From NCBI GenBank assembly GCA_016199675.1, contig JACQGE010000177.1, forward strand, positions 1 through 51,101: a stretch of DNA of 51,101 bases, written 5' to 3'. Below the pieces are notes generated by a model. It saw nothing but the letters and a program-made list of their open reading frames with translations. It searched no databases and was not told where the DNA came from. The DNA is from Acidobacteriota bacterium. Lineage in GTDB: Bacteria; Acidobacteriota; Terriglobia; 2-12-FULL-54-10. Below, in pieces: positions 16,528 through 24,313 of the stretch. How positions within the stretch are numbered: the stretch's first letter is position 1; every line of letters starts with the position of its first letter. The translations under genes were made by a program, and so were the position numbers.

Positions 16528-17550
16528 TCAGGCGCCGATATACCGCGCATACAAACTACGCGCCAGCCCCGGATTCGTGGTGCCTTGAATAATAGCTCGG
16601 CCGTCCGGGAAAATCGTCATTTGATAAGGAGCTATTGTAAACTGAAACACAAACGGATTAGACCGGACCTCACCCAGCGGCTTCAACCGTTGTTCCAGTT
16701 CCCCAAAATCTACCGCCCGCTTTCGCTCATGGATTTGCACCGAGTTGCGTCCGCAGAGCGTGACCGGCGCAGCGCGTGAGCCGGACAAGTAGGCAAATTC
16801 GCGTTTCTGGCACGCCTGGCAATCTTCCGCTGGCTTACCTGGATTCACCGCCTGGAAGCGATTTTCCCAGACATCGAGTGATAGCAGTTTGCCATGCAGA
16901 GCGTTGTGATCTCCCAGCAGCAACTTCAGAATCTCAGCCACCTGGATGGAAGCCACTGCGGAGGCCGCCGCGTTGATGATCCCTTCCGTGTCGCAGGTGG
17001 TGTTTATCCCCGAGGGCGGCTCCGGAAACAGGCACGCCAGACACGGGCCGCTACCGGGCACGATGGTCATGGTCACGCCGTAACTGCCCACCGCCGCCCC
17101 ATAGACCCATGACACATTGTTCTGAACGCTGAAATCGTTCAGCAAATAACGGGTTTCAAAATTGTCGGTCCCGTCCACAAAGGCGTGAATCCCCGAGAGG
17201 ATTTCGGCGATATTCTCCGCCGTGAGGTCGGCTACAATTCCCCGCACCTTCACGCCAGAATTAGCTTCCCGGAGATGAGCCTCCGCAGCCACGGCTTTCG
17301 GGAGAGACTGAGCGGCATCGTTTTCGTCAAACAGCGTTTGCCGTTGGAGATTGCTCTCCTCCACGTAGTCGCGGTCAACGATCAACAACTCCCCGACACC
17401 GGCGCGAACCAGCATGGAAGCCTGCTGGCTTCCCAAAGCGCCGCAGCCCACAACAGCTACCCGCGAGGCCAACAGTTTCTGCTGCCCTGTTTCCCCAATG
17501 TGCCGGTAGAGGATTTGCCGGGAATATCTCTCCCTCTCTCTGGCGTCCAT
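16528..17550 (-). CDS. ThiF/MoeB-type E1-like adenylyltransferase
   Basis: A 340-aa enzyme of the ThiF/MoeB/HesA family, which adenylates the C-terminal Gly of a ubiquitin-like sulfur carrier (ThiS or MoaD). Visible features are the family start YSRQILYRHIGETGQQKL, the nucleotide-binding loop VVGCGALGS, the Asp/Arg segment VDRDYVEESNLQRQTLF, FVDGTDNFETRYL, and the structural zinc Cys pairs CLAC and CQAC. The last ~75 residues (from VTLCGRNSVQI to ARYIGA) form the extra domain seen in many bacterial ThiF/MoeB proteins. ATG at 17550 is chosen because it gives the family start; an upstream in-frame Met would add 19 non-conserved residues. It is directly upstream of lipA, 7 bases apart. ThiF and MoeB cannot be told apart here, and no sulfur-carrier gene is seen. 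Confidence 0.88.
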   Translation of the reverse strand: MDARERERYSRQILYRHIGETGQQKLLASRVAVVGCGALGSQQASMLVRAGVGELLIVDRDYVEESNLQRQTLFDENDAAQSLPKAVAAEAHLREANSGVKVRGIVADLTAENIAEILSGIHAFVDGTDNFETRYLLNDFSVQNNVSWVYGAAVGSYGVTMTIVPGSGPCLACLFPEPPSGINTTCDTEGIINAAASAVASIQVAEILKLLLGDHNALHGKLLSLDVWENRFQAVNPGKPAEDCQACQKREFAYLSGSRAAPVTLCGRNSVQIHERKRAVDFGELEQRLKPLGEVRSNPFVFQFTIAPYQMTIFPDGRAIIQGTTNPGLARSLYARYIGA

Positions 17551-17624
17551 AGAGCCATTATAAGGAGAACAGTCTGCTTTTTCGGAAATGGTTGAGAGGA
17601 AAGACACGGCAAGCCTGCGGCCGA

Positions 17625-20600
17625 CTAATCGCCAGGGCTCCAGGCTGGAGAAGGCTCTGCGCCGTCAATCCGCTCGGATTCCGCCTGGCCGGAAAGGTAA
17701 TAGTCACAAACAGGCTTGCCAAACTTGTAGAATAGAGCTGGTGTCACCACCCAGTCTAGAAGTGTAGAACTGATCAGGCCGCCAGCGACCACCGCCGCAA
17801 TAGGTTGTAGGAGTTCTTTTCCCGCTTCCCCCTTGGCGAAAACCCAGGGCAAAACACCCAAGATGAATGCCAGGGCGGTCATTAAAACAGGGCGCAACCG
17901 CTCCAAGGTTCCTCGAAAGATCATCTTCTCGTCAAATTTCTCCCCTTCGTAGCGAACCAAGTGGATATAGTGGGAGATCATCATAATGCCATTGCGCGAA
18001 GCAATGCCTCCCACCGTGATGAACCCGATCAGGGAAGCTACTGACAGCACTCCCCCGCTTAAATAAACGGCGATCACTCCTCCCACCAAAGCCAGGGGGA
18101 TGTTTGCCATGATTTGCAAGGCCACACGAGGAAACTGGAAGTGGCCATAAAGCATCAAGAAAACCCCGAGGGTGGCAAATACCGATAAAATCAAGATTAA
18201 ACGCATCGCTTCCGCCTGGTATTGGAACTGTCCTCCATAGATGATGAAGTACCCCGGAGGAAAGGAAATCTGGCTGGCCACACGTTCCTGCAATTCTGTC
18301 ACGGCGCTGCGCAAGTCCCGGCCTGCCACATTCGCTTGTACCGCGATTCTCCGCTGAGCATTCTCGCGCAAAATCAGGTTCGGGGTAGTCCGCAATGAAA
18401 TGTCAGCCACCTGGCGGACGGGTATCTTGGCTCCGTTGGGCGTGTCAATCAGGACTTCGCCAATAGAATTGATGTCATTGCGAAAAGGCTCGTCCAGCCA
18501 CACAACCAAGTCAAAAGATCTCTGGCCATCCAGGATTTGGGAAACAACGCGTCCGCTCAAGGCGGTTTCCAGCACGTCGTTGACCTCCGCGACCTGGAGA
18601 CCATAGGTAGCGGCCCGCTGGCGGTCCACCGCGATCGCCACTTCGGGAACCGGCGTTTGTTTCTCCACCAAAACATCCACCATGCCCGGCACGGTTTTCA
18701 TGATCGTTTCCAGTTCAGCAGCTTTCTGACGGATCACGGGTAAATCGGGGCCAAACACCAGGACAGCAAGCTGTGCCCGAACTCCGCTCTGCATATGTTC
18801 CAGGCGGTGTGAGATGGGCTGGCCGATATTCACCGCCACTCCGGGCAAGATGGAAAGCTGATTCCGGATATCCGCCATGATCTGGTCCTTATTCCGCACC
18901 TTCTGGTCCAGATTCACCTCGATTTCCGTGGAGTAAACCCCTTCGGCGTGCTCATCCAGTTCCGCTCGGCCTGTGCGGCGCCCCGTGGAGATCACCCCAG
19001 GAACCTCCCGGATCCTTTTCTCCGCCAACCGTCCGATCTCGTTCGATTCGCTCAGGCTGATTCCAGGCTCTGCCAGGACAGTCGCCGTCAACGTGCCCTC
19101 ATTGAAAGGAGGCAAGAATTCGCGTCCCATCAGGGGGATAAAAGCGACTGCGAGCAAGACCAGGAAAGCGGCAGCTATCAGAACTTCCCAGGCGTGCGGA
19201 AGAGTCCAGCGCAACAGGTGGGTCTGCTGCTTCTTCAACCAGCGGACCAGCGCAGCATCTCCGGGTTTTTCCATGAAGGGAGCGTTCGGCAGCAGGTAAT
19301 AACACATCACCGGAGTCAGCGTCAGCGAAACCACCATGGACGCCAGCAATGAAACAATGAAAGCCACTCCCAAAGGAGCAAACATGCGGCCTTCCACTCC
19401 CGTCAGGAAAAAGAGAGGAAGGAAGACCAGCACAATGATGAACGTGGCATATACAATCGAATTCCGGATTTCGCAGGATGCGTTGAAGATGACCCGTAGC
19501 GGGGGTTCCGGTTCTCCCCGTTCTTTGTTCTCCTTTAACCGCCGGTAGACGTTCTCCACATCTACAATCGCGTCATCAATGATCAGCCCGATCGCTACCG
19601 CGAGCCCTCCCAGCGTCATGGTGTTGATGTTTAAGTCAAAAAACTTCAGAAACAGGAAAGTGATGAGGAACGAGAGCGGAATCGCTGTGAGGTTAATGAT
19701 AATGGTGCGGAAATTCGCGAGGAAGATCAGCAGAATGAGGGCAACCAGAATTCCCCCTTCCCAGAGACCTTCCTTGACGTTGTCAATGGCCCGCTCAATG
19801 AAATCCGCCTGCCGGAACACATGCGTGTTCATGGTAATTTCCGGCGGCAAGGAAGCCTTGAGCGTGTCCAACGCCTGGACCACGTCCTTCGTCAGGGGAA
19901 TCGTATTGGAATTGGGCTGCTTGTAGATGCTCAGGAGCACCGCCGAGGCACCATTAAACCCTGCGCTGCCCCGCATGACGGGAGAGCCCAATTGGAGCCG
20001 GGCGACATCCCGCACAAAAATCGGCTGATCATTCCGGAAAGCGACTACCGTGGACCCGATATCCTCCAGCTCTGTGGTACGGCCCACATTCCGGACCATG
20101 AATTCCCGATTGGGACTGAGCAGAAAACCGCCGCTCGTGTTTTGGCTGGAAGCGCCGACGGCGAGTTCCAAGTCATGGAAGGTAACGTTATACTGCCGCA
20201 ATCGGTCCGTCGAAGCCAGGACCTGATACTGCTTCACGCCGCCGCCGATGACGGTCACCTGAGAAATTCCAGGAATCGCCAGAAGCCGCGGCCGAAGAAC
20301 CCAATCCGCCAGGGTCCGAATCTCCAGGGGAGAAATCTTCTCCGGGTCTGCCTGCAACGCTACCAGCATGATCTCGCCCATGATGGAGCTAATTGGACCG
20401 AGCACCGGCGTTACATTGGTTGGCAGGCGTCCCCTGGCCAGTTCCAGCCGCTCGGTCACTACCTGTCGGTCCCGGTAGATATCTGAACCCCAGGCAAACT
20501 CCACAAACAACAGCGAAAGTCCTACGCCGGACTGAGAGCGGATGCGCTCGACGTTTGTTGCTCCATTCAGCGCATATTCCAGCGGAATCGTTACCTGGAG

Positions 20601-20789
20601 CTCGACTTCTTCGGGCGACAGCCCAGGCGCTTCCGCAAACACCGTAACAATCGGACGGTTCAAGTCCGGAAAGATGTCTACGGCCAGCTCCCGATAGACT
20701 ACATAGGTCCCATAGAGGAGCACAAAGATGGAAAATGTGATGACGAAGAGCCGATGTTCCAGGGAGAAACGGATAATTCGATCAAACAT
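17625..20789 (-). CDS. CzcA-type efflux RND pump
   Basis: A 1054-aa inner-membrane pump, full length for the RND family. It starts MFDRIIRFSLEHRLFV, the typical amphipathic N-terminus before TM1, and follows a good ribosome binding site (GGAGATAAGAG). TM4 has the paired acidic residues LAVAIGLIIDDAIVDVENVYRRL used for proton relay. The two periplasmic porter halves are complete (DIFPDLNRPIVTV, EFLPPFNEGTLTATVLAEPGISL, GRVVSQILDGQRSFDLVV). It is closer to CzcA-like divalent-cation or uncharacterised metal exporters than to CusA: the CusA TEMLSTGM methionine motif is absent, with SHRLEHMQSGVRAQLAVLVFG in the matching place. It is the last transport gene of a four-gene minus-strand operon. No outer-membrane channel gene accompanies it. 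Substrate is unproven. Confidence 0.93.
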   Translation of the reverse strand: MFDRIIRFSLEHRLFVITFSIFVLLYGTYVVYRELAVDIFPDLNRPIVTVFAEAPGLSPEEVELQVTIPLEYALNGATNVERIRSQSGVGLSLLFVEFAWGSDIYRDRQVVTERLELARGRLPTNVTPVLGPISSIMGEIMLVALQADPEKISPLEIRTLADWVLRPRLLAIPGISQVTVIGGGVKQYQVLASTDRLRQYNVTFHDLELAVGASSQNTSGGFLLSPNREFMVRNVGRTTELEDIGSTVVAFRNDQPIFVRDVARLQLGSPVMRGSAGFNGASAVLLSIYKQPNSNTIPLTKDVVQALDTLKASLPPEITMNTHVFRQADFIERAIDNVKEGLWEGGILVALILLIFLANFRTIIINLTAIPLSFLITFLFLKFFDLNINTMTLGGLAVAIGLIIDDAIVDVENVYRRLKENKERGEPEPPLRVIFNASCEIRNSIVYATFIIVLVFLPLFFLTGVEGRMFAPLGVAFIVSLLASMVVSLTLTPVMCYYLLPNAPFMEKPGDAALVRWLKKQQTHLLRWTLPHAWEVLIAAAFLVLLAVAFIPLMGREFLPPFNEGTLTATVLAEPGISLSESNEIGRLAEKRIREVPGVISTGRRTGRAELDEHAEGVYSTEIEVNLDQKVRNKDQIMADIRNQLSILPGVAVNIGQPISHRLEHMQSGVRAQLAVLVFGPDLPVIRQKAAELETIMKTVPGMVDVLVEKQTPVPEVAIAVDRQRAATYGLQVAEVNDVLETALSGRVVSQILDGQRSFDLVVWLDEPFRNDINSIGEVLIDTPNGAKIPVRQVADISLRTTPNLILRENAQRRIAVQANVAGRDLRSAVTELQERVASQISFPPGYFIIYGGQFQYQAEAMRLILILSVFATLGVFLMLYGHFQFPRVALQIMANIPLALVGGVIAVYLSGGVLSVASLIGFITVGGIASRNGIMMISHYIHLVRYEGEKFDEKMIFRGTLERLRPVLMTALAFILGVLPWVFAKGEAGKELLQPIAAVVAGGLISSTLLDWVVTPALFYKFGKPVCDYYLSGQAESERIDGAEPSPAWSPGD

Positions 20790-20850
20790 CTCTTATCTCC
20801 GGGAAGAATCCGTCAACCAAGCGCGGAACTGCCGGCCTGACGTTTGCAAA

Positions 20851-22698
20851 TTAACCCTGCGGGAGCGCAGCCGTTGTTGATTCTTCCTCTTGCCGGAACG
20901 AACCTAATAAACCCGCGCCTTTGACAATTACCTGGTCGCCTTCTTCCAGGCCGGAAAGAACCTGCCACCATCCGTCCTGCTTGATGCCGACCTCGATCTT
21001 CAGCGGTTCAAACTTCTCCGAGTTGCGGGCAACATAAACATACTGTCTGTCCCCTTCATCCACCACGGCCTGCGCCGGCACCACAATACCTCGCTGTTGA
21101 CGGGAGAAATCCACGCGGACAAAGGACCCCAAGGCCAGCCGTTGCTGCGGATTGGCAACATCTACCAGCACGCGCAAAGTGCGGCCCGTGGGTTCTACGG
21201 CGTCATCAATATAGTGAACCGTACCCGGGAGAGAGTTGCCGCCTCCCTCGGCAGGGAAGACCCTTGCCAGGTCTCCTGCCTTTACTTTCCAAACATCGTA
21301 GAGGTAGACCTGGGTCCAAACCCATACCCGGCTGGTATCTGCAATCGTAAAGAGTTTTCGAAACTCTCCGGTTACATCCAACTGCCCCGGGACAAAATCC
21401 ACCGAAGTGATGGTTCCGCTGATCGGCGATGGCACTCCCGTTTTCCGTGGGTCGCGGAGCTTGATCACATTGACGTAGTTTTTATCCTGAGTCTCAATTT
21501 CGTCGTAAATCTTTTGGGCCTCGTCGTAGAGTTCCTTCGCCCATTTCAAATCCAGCTCATAGGCCGGGTTCGCCGCAGACAGTTTCTGAAATCGCTCGTA
21601 CTCCACCTGCGCGGCATCCAGATGCTTCCTGGCTTCTTCCAGAGTACCTTTAATGTTTTTCTGTTTTTCCAGCATCGGACCCCGTTCCGCCTGAGAAAGC
21701 TCCAAAGTCAGCAGGACAAGTTCCTGGCCTTTCTCTACCCGGTCCCCCGGCACCAGCGGTTTCTTAGAAAATTCAATGCTTCCCCAGAACGGGGAATAAA
21801 CTTCCGCCGTCAGCCGGGCATCCGGCGACACCGTACCAAAAGCCGCCACGGTTTCCCCGAGCGAAACCTGTTTGGCAGCCGCCAGGGCCAGTCCCAATTC
21901 CTTCTGCACTGCTTTCGGAATCGTGTACGATCCGTCTTCGTTCAATTCCACCGTCTCGGCAGCGCCGCCTGCCAGTTTGGGTTTACGCATCGCCAGAACC
22001 TGGTCAATGATGAAAAAGTTCATCAAGGCGACCACCACAACCAAGGAAGCCGCCCCAATAGTGATCGGCCGGATCATCTGCGGGAGATGCCCTCCCCTGA
22101 GGCGCACCTTCCATAGCTGCATTCCCGTCAGCCCGAGGATCAGCAACGCCACCGCCAGATTGACCCAGAATCGGAAAAAGGAAGCCATGTTCGCCTGGAC
22201 CGCAACGGGAAAGTCCAGCGTCAACTGATCGCCCACCTCGCTGTGAACCACGAACCGCAGCAATAAAGTGCCGCTGTCCTGAAAGCGATATTCCGCAATC
22301 CCGAAGACGCCCTCTCCTCCTTCAGGATGGACTGGCAGGTGCGGTTGCAGGACTTTTTGAGTTTTGGCATCCAAGATCGAGCCTTCTGGCAGAATGCCAA
22401 CCGGCACTTCCGATCCCAAGAGCGGGTCTGGCTTCGGCAGCAGACGCTTAACCGTCAGCTCAATGTTGGTGATCTCCCCCACCGTCGGCAACGCGGGAGA
22501 ATGCATGAGTTCGATCCGGTATTTCCCGCCGGCAGCTTCAACAATGCGGGTGATATTCTGCTGCCCGCCTCCCTCTACTTCCCCGTGCGCCCATCCTTTG
22601 AGAGGGACCAGAAGTCCCGCTCCCAGCAGGAGAAAACCCAGTGAGCTTCTGACGCCGATCTTTTGTGCAAGCCAGCGATTCGCAAGTTTTCGCTTCAT
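20851..22698 (-). CDS. Efflux adaptor (HlyD/CusB-like) with extra N-terminal domain and two TMs
   Basis: A 615-aa periplasmic adaptor for the adjoining RND pump, built unusually. Residues 1-38 are a signal sequence ending GWAHG. About 40-170 is a beta-rich domain (RIELMHSPALPTVGEITNIELTV, later QDSGTLLLRFVVHSEVGD). Two hydrophobic segments follow near 173-196 and 213-235. Then comes a standard membrane-fusion core: lipoyl halves around AAFGTVSPDARL and SPISGTITSVDFVPGQL, a coiled-coil hairpin (LEKQKNIKGTLEEARKHLDAAQVEYERF...), a barrel domain and the family end IVVPAQAVVDEGDRQYVYVA...VIVKGAGLL. Typical adaptors are 350-450 aa with no internal TM pair. The start ATG overlaps the stop of the upstream adaptor gene by four bases (ATGA). 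Confidence 0.88.
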   Translation of the reverse strand: MKRKLANRWLAQKIGVRSSLGFLLLGAGLLVPLKGWAHGEVEGGGQQNITRIVEAAGGKYRIELMHSPALPTVGEITNIELTVKRLLPKPDPLLGSEVPVGILPEGSILDAKTQKVLQPHLPVHPEGGEGVFGIAEYRFQDSGTLLLRFVVHSEVGDQLTLDFPVAVQANMASFFRFWVNLAVALLILGLTGMQLWKVRLRGGHLPQMIRPITIGAASLVVVVALMNFFIIDQVLAMRKPKLAGGAAETVELNEDGSYTIPKAVQKELGLALAAAKQVSLGETVAAFGTVSPDARLTAEVYSPFWGSIEFSKKPLVPGDRVEKGQELVLLTLELSQAERGPMLEKQKNIKGTLEEARKHLDAAQVEYERFQKLSAANPAYELDLKWAKELYDEAQKIYDEIETQDKNYVNVIKLRDPRKTGVPSPISGTITSVDFVPGQLDVTGEFRKLFTIADTSRVWVWTQVYLYDVWKVKAGDLARVFPAEGGGNSLPGTVHYIDDAVEPTGRTLRVLVDVANPQQRLALGSFVRVDFSRQQRGIVVPAQAVVDEGDRQYVYVARNSEKFEPLKIEVGIKQDGWWQVLSGLEEGDQVIVKGAGLLGSFRQEEESTTAALPQG

Positions 22699-23600
22699 GG
22701 CGACACCAATTCGACTTCACCGATCATCCCGAACCGCAAGTATTCTCCAGGGTTCTCCACGCGGAACAGCACCTCGCGCACCCGCGTCAGCGGGTCCACC
22801 ATCGGGGGCACCACTTCCAGATGGCCGATATAGGTTTTTCCAGGGATATTATTAAAGCGGATTCTGATTGTTACTTTGTCCTGAAACGGGCGGCGATCGG
22901 CCTCTGGAAAACGCGCTGCGACCCCAACCTCCTTGAGATTGGTAATCCGATATAGCATATATCCTTCATTGACTACCTGGCCCTGCGTGAAATTGACCAG
23001 GCTGACGTCTCCCTCAATCGGAGAAAAAATCCCGCGCCGCACCAGATCGCTTTGCTGAATCTGGGAATCCTGCTGTTCCAGAAGAGCTTTGGCCTTGGCG
23101 TATTCTGCTTGGGCCACTTGCTCCTCGGCGCGCAATGCCTGCACTTCCTGGCCGGACGTGGAACCCAGCTTCAGCAGACGCTCGGACTTCTCCCGCGCCA
23201 CACGCGCTTGTAATGCAGCGTAACGCGCATTCAACATCGCGGACAGATAATCCCAGCGGACTGTCGAAAGGTGGACCCAATCGTGCAAATTGTAGCGGTG
23301 CTCGATGATGGAAAGCGGGGCGCCTTTCTTTACTTTGTCTCCCACGCTGAGCGGTTGTGCGGTAGCCGGGATAATACGGCCTGTCGCCGGAGCATATACC
23401 TCAACGACCGTATTCGGCAGCGGTACAACCTTTCCTAGCACCATTCCTTGCTGGGCCCCGGCGGGAACGGTCAGACAAACAAGGAAGCCCACTGCCCACA
23501 TCAGCTTTTTCCGCCAGGCAATAGGACAGACACTACCCACGACGGGTTCCCGTCTCCAAGAATCCGTGGAGAGTCTGTTGATGCGCATTTTCTTCTGCAT
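22695..23600 (-). CDS. Short HlyD-family efflux adaptor
   Basis: A 301-aa second adaptor in the same operon. A basic N-terminus leads to a TM/signal segment (LMWAVGFLVCLTVPAGAQQ, about 33-51). The two lipoyl half-motifs are VEVYAPATGRIIPATAQPLSVGDKVKKGAPLSIIE and RRGIFSPIEGDVSLVNFTQGQVV. They flank an alpha-helical hairpin with many Ala, Glu and Gln (RYAALQARVAREKSERLL... to LLEQQDSQIQQ). A barrel domain follows and ends GMIGEVELVSP. It lacks the membrane-proximal domain, so it stops earlier than classical adaptors. TTGAGGA lies directly before the first ATG and overlaps the stop of the preceding gene; an ATG 12 bases further in is an alternative start. It is probably translated with its neighbours. 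Confidence 0.85.
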   Translation of the reverse strand: MQKKMRINRLSTDSWRREPVVGSVCPIAWRKKLMWAVGFLVCLTVPAGAQQGMVLGKVVPLPNTVVEVYAPATGRIIPATAQPLSVGDKVKKGAPLSIIEHRYNLHDWVHLSTVRWDYLSAMLNARYAALQARVAREKSERLLKLGSTSGQEVQALRAEEQVAQAEYAKAKALLEQQDSQIQQSDLVRRGIFSPIEGDVSLVNFTQGQVVNEGYMLYRITNLKEVGVAARFPEADRRPFQDKVTIRIRFNNIPGKTYIGHLEVVPPMVDPLTRVREVLFRVENPGEYLRFGMIGEVELVSP

Positions 23601-23603
23601 TCC

Positions 23604-24155
23604 TCAACTGCCGGAAGCCGCTTGCAACAAATACATTCCTCGGCGAACCGCCTTCAGCAGCGATTGGCCTGCGTTAGCGTCTCCGGCATAACGTATATCC
23701 TGACCCAGGGCCAGGGGGGACTTGCTATTCTTTCCCTGGAATTGATCCAAAAACTCCTTCGCGCTCAACTTCGGATCGTCCCCGTTTTCCACGACGACCA
23801 CTCGGCTCACGGAACCATCTTTTTTGAATCCGATTGCCAAGTCCACAGCTCCTTTCGGCCCTCGCGCATCAATCAAGACCACGGTTCCGAGCACTCCGGA
23901 GCCATCGGCGCTCTTGCCAAGCGCCACATAATAGGAGAACGGGTTATCATTGCGTTGCAACTTGCTTCCAGAAAGCTGTTCGATGCGTTGGATCTGTTCC
24001 GGGGTCAGTGTCTTCTTTCGGGCCGTAAACCCCGTGGCTTCCGGAAAAACTTTTTTTAGCGTTTGCTCGGGAAACCCTGTCTCGTGGGCTTGTATCAATA
24101 CGGTGGACGCCAACCCCAGGAGCAAGCAATAACCTGTGATACCCCTCCTGCTCAT
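23604..24155 (-). CDS. Exported FMN_bind-like protein, first gene of metal-efflux operon
   Basis: A 183-aa exported protein with a cleavable-looking signal (to about residue 23, LIQA/HETG). The mature part resembles FMN_bind domains of the NqrC/RnfG/NosR type: an early FPEATGFTARKKTLTPEQIQRIEQLSG, a middle beta sheet with VLGTVVLIDARGPKGAVDLAIGF and SVSRVVVVENGD, and a C-terminal block DIRYAGDANAGQSLLKAVRRG (142-162). In flavinylated members that block contains a Thr (SGATxTS-type) that bonds FMN. Here it reads GDANAGQS, so covalent flavin is unlikely unless another residue is used. The start follows GGGGAGGAGAATC. It leads the operon with two adaptors and the RND pump. The fold call is moderately sure. 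The role, perhaps redox or metal sensing, is unknown. Confidence 0.7.
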   Translation of the reverse strand: MSRRGITGYCLLLGLASTVLIQAHETGFPEQTLKKVFPEATGFTARKKTLTPEQIQRIEQLSGSKLQRNDNPFSYYVALGKSADGSGVLGTVVLIDARGPKGAVDLAIGFKKDGSVSRVVVVENGDDPKLSAKEFLDQFQGKNSKSPLALGQDIRYAGDANAGQSLLKAVRRGMYLLQAASGS

Positions 24156-24313
24156 GATTCTCCTCCCCTAGTATTCGCTTATATCATTTTAGCTCAATAA
24201 TATTCCAGGAAAAAGCGGCGCAGCAACGAAATCTGCGTTGCATTCTGAGGAGGCCTTTAATCCGACCATACACACCTCTTGCCTAGTTTTCGATAGTATG
24301 CTGTTTTACGATA
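24156..24313. other. Divergent intergenic region between efflux operon and hyuA
   Basis: 158 bases, AT-rich near the efflux-operon side. On the minus strand TTGAGC, 16 bases, AATACT gives a weak promoter candidate before the FMN_bind-like gene. For hyuA no clear promoter or ribosome binding site is visible before ATG 24314. No strong palindrome that would suggest a MerR-type operator was seen. Confidence 0.4.

Noticed and set aside
19821-20486. 221-aa plus-strand frame inside the CzcA gene
   Set aside because: Antisense shadow of the pump gene without any recognisable feature.
21097-22116. 339-aa open frame antisense to the long adaptor
   Set aside because: Shadow frame opposite a strongly supported gene. 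It has no domain, no ribosome binding site and an Arg/His-rich composition typical of antisense frames.
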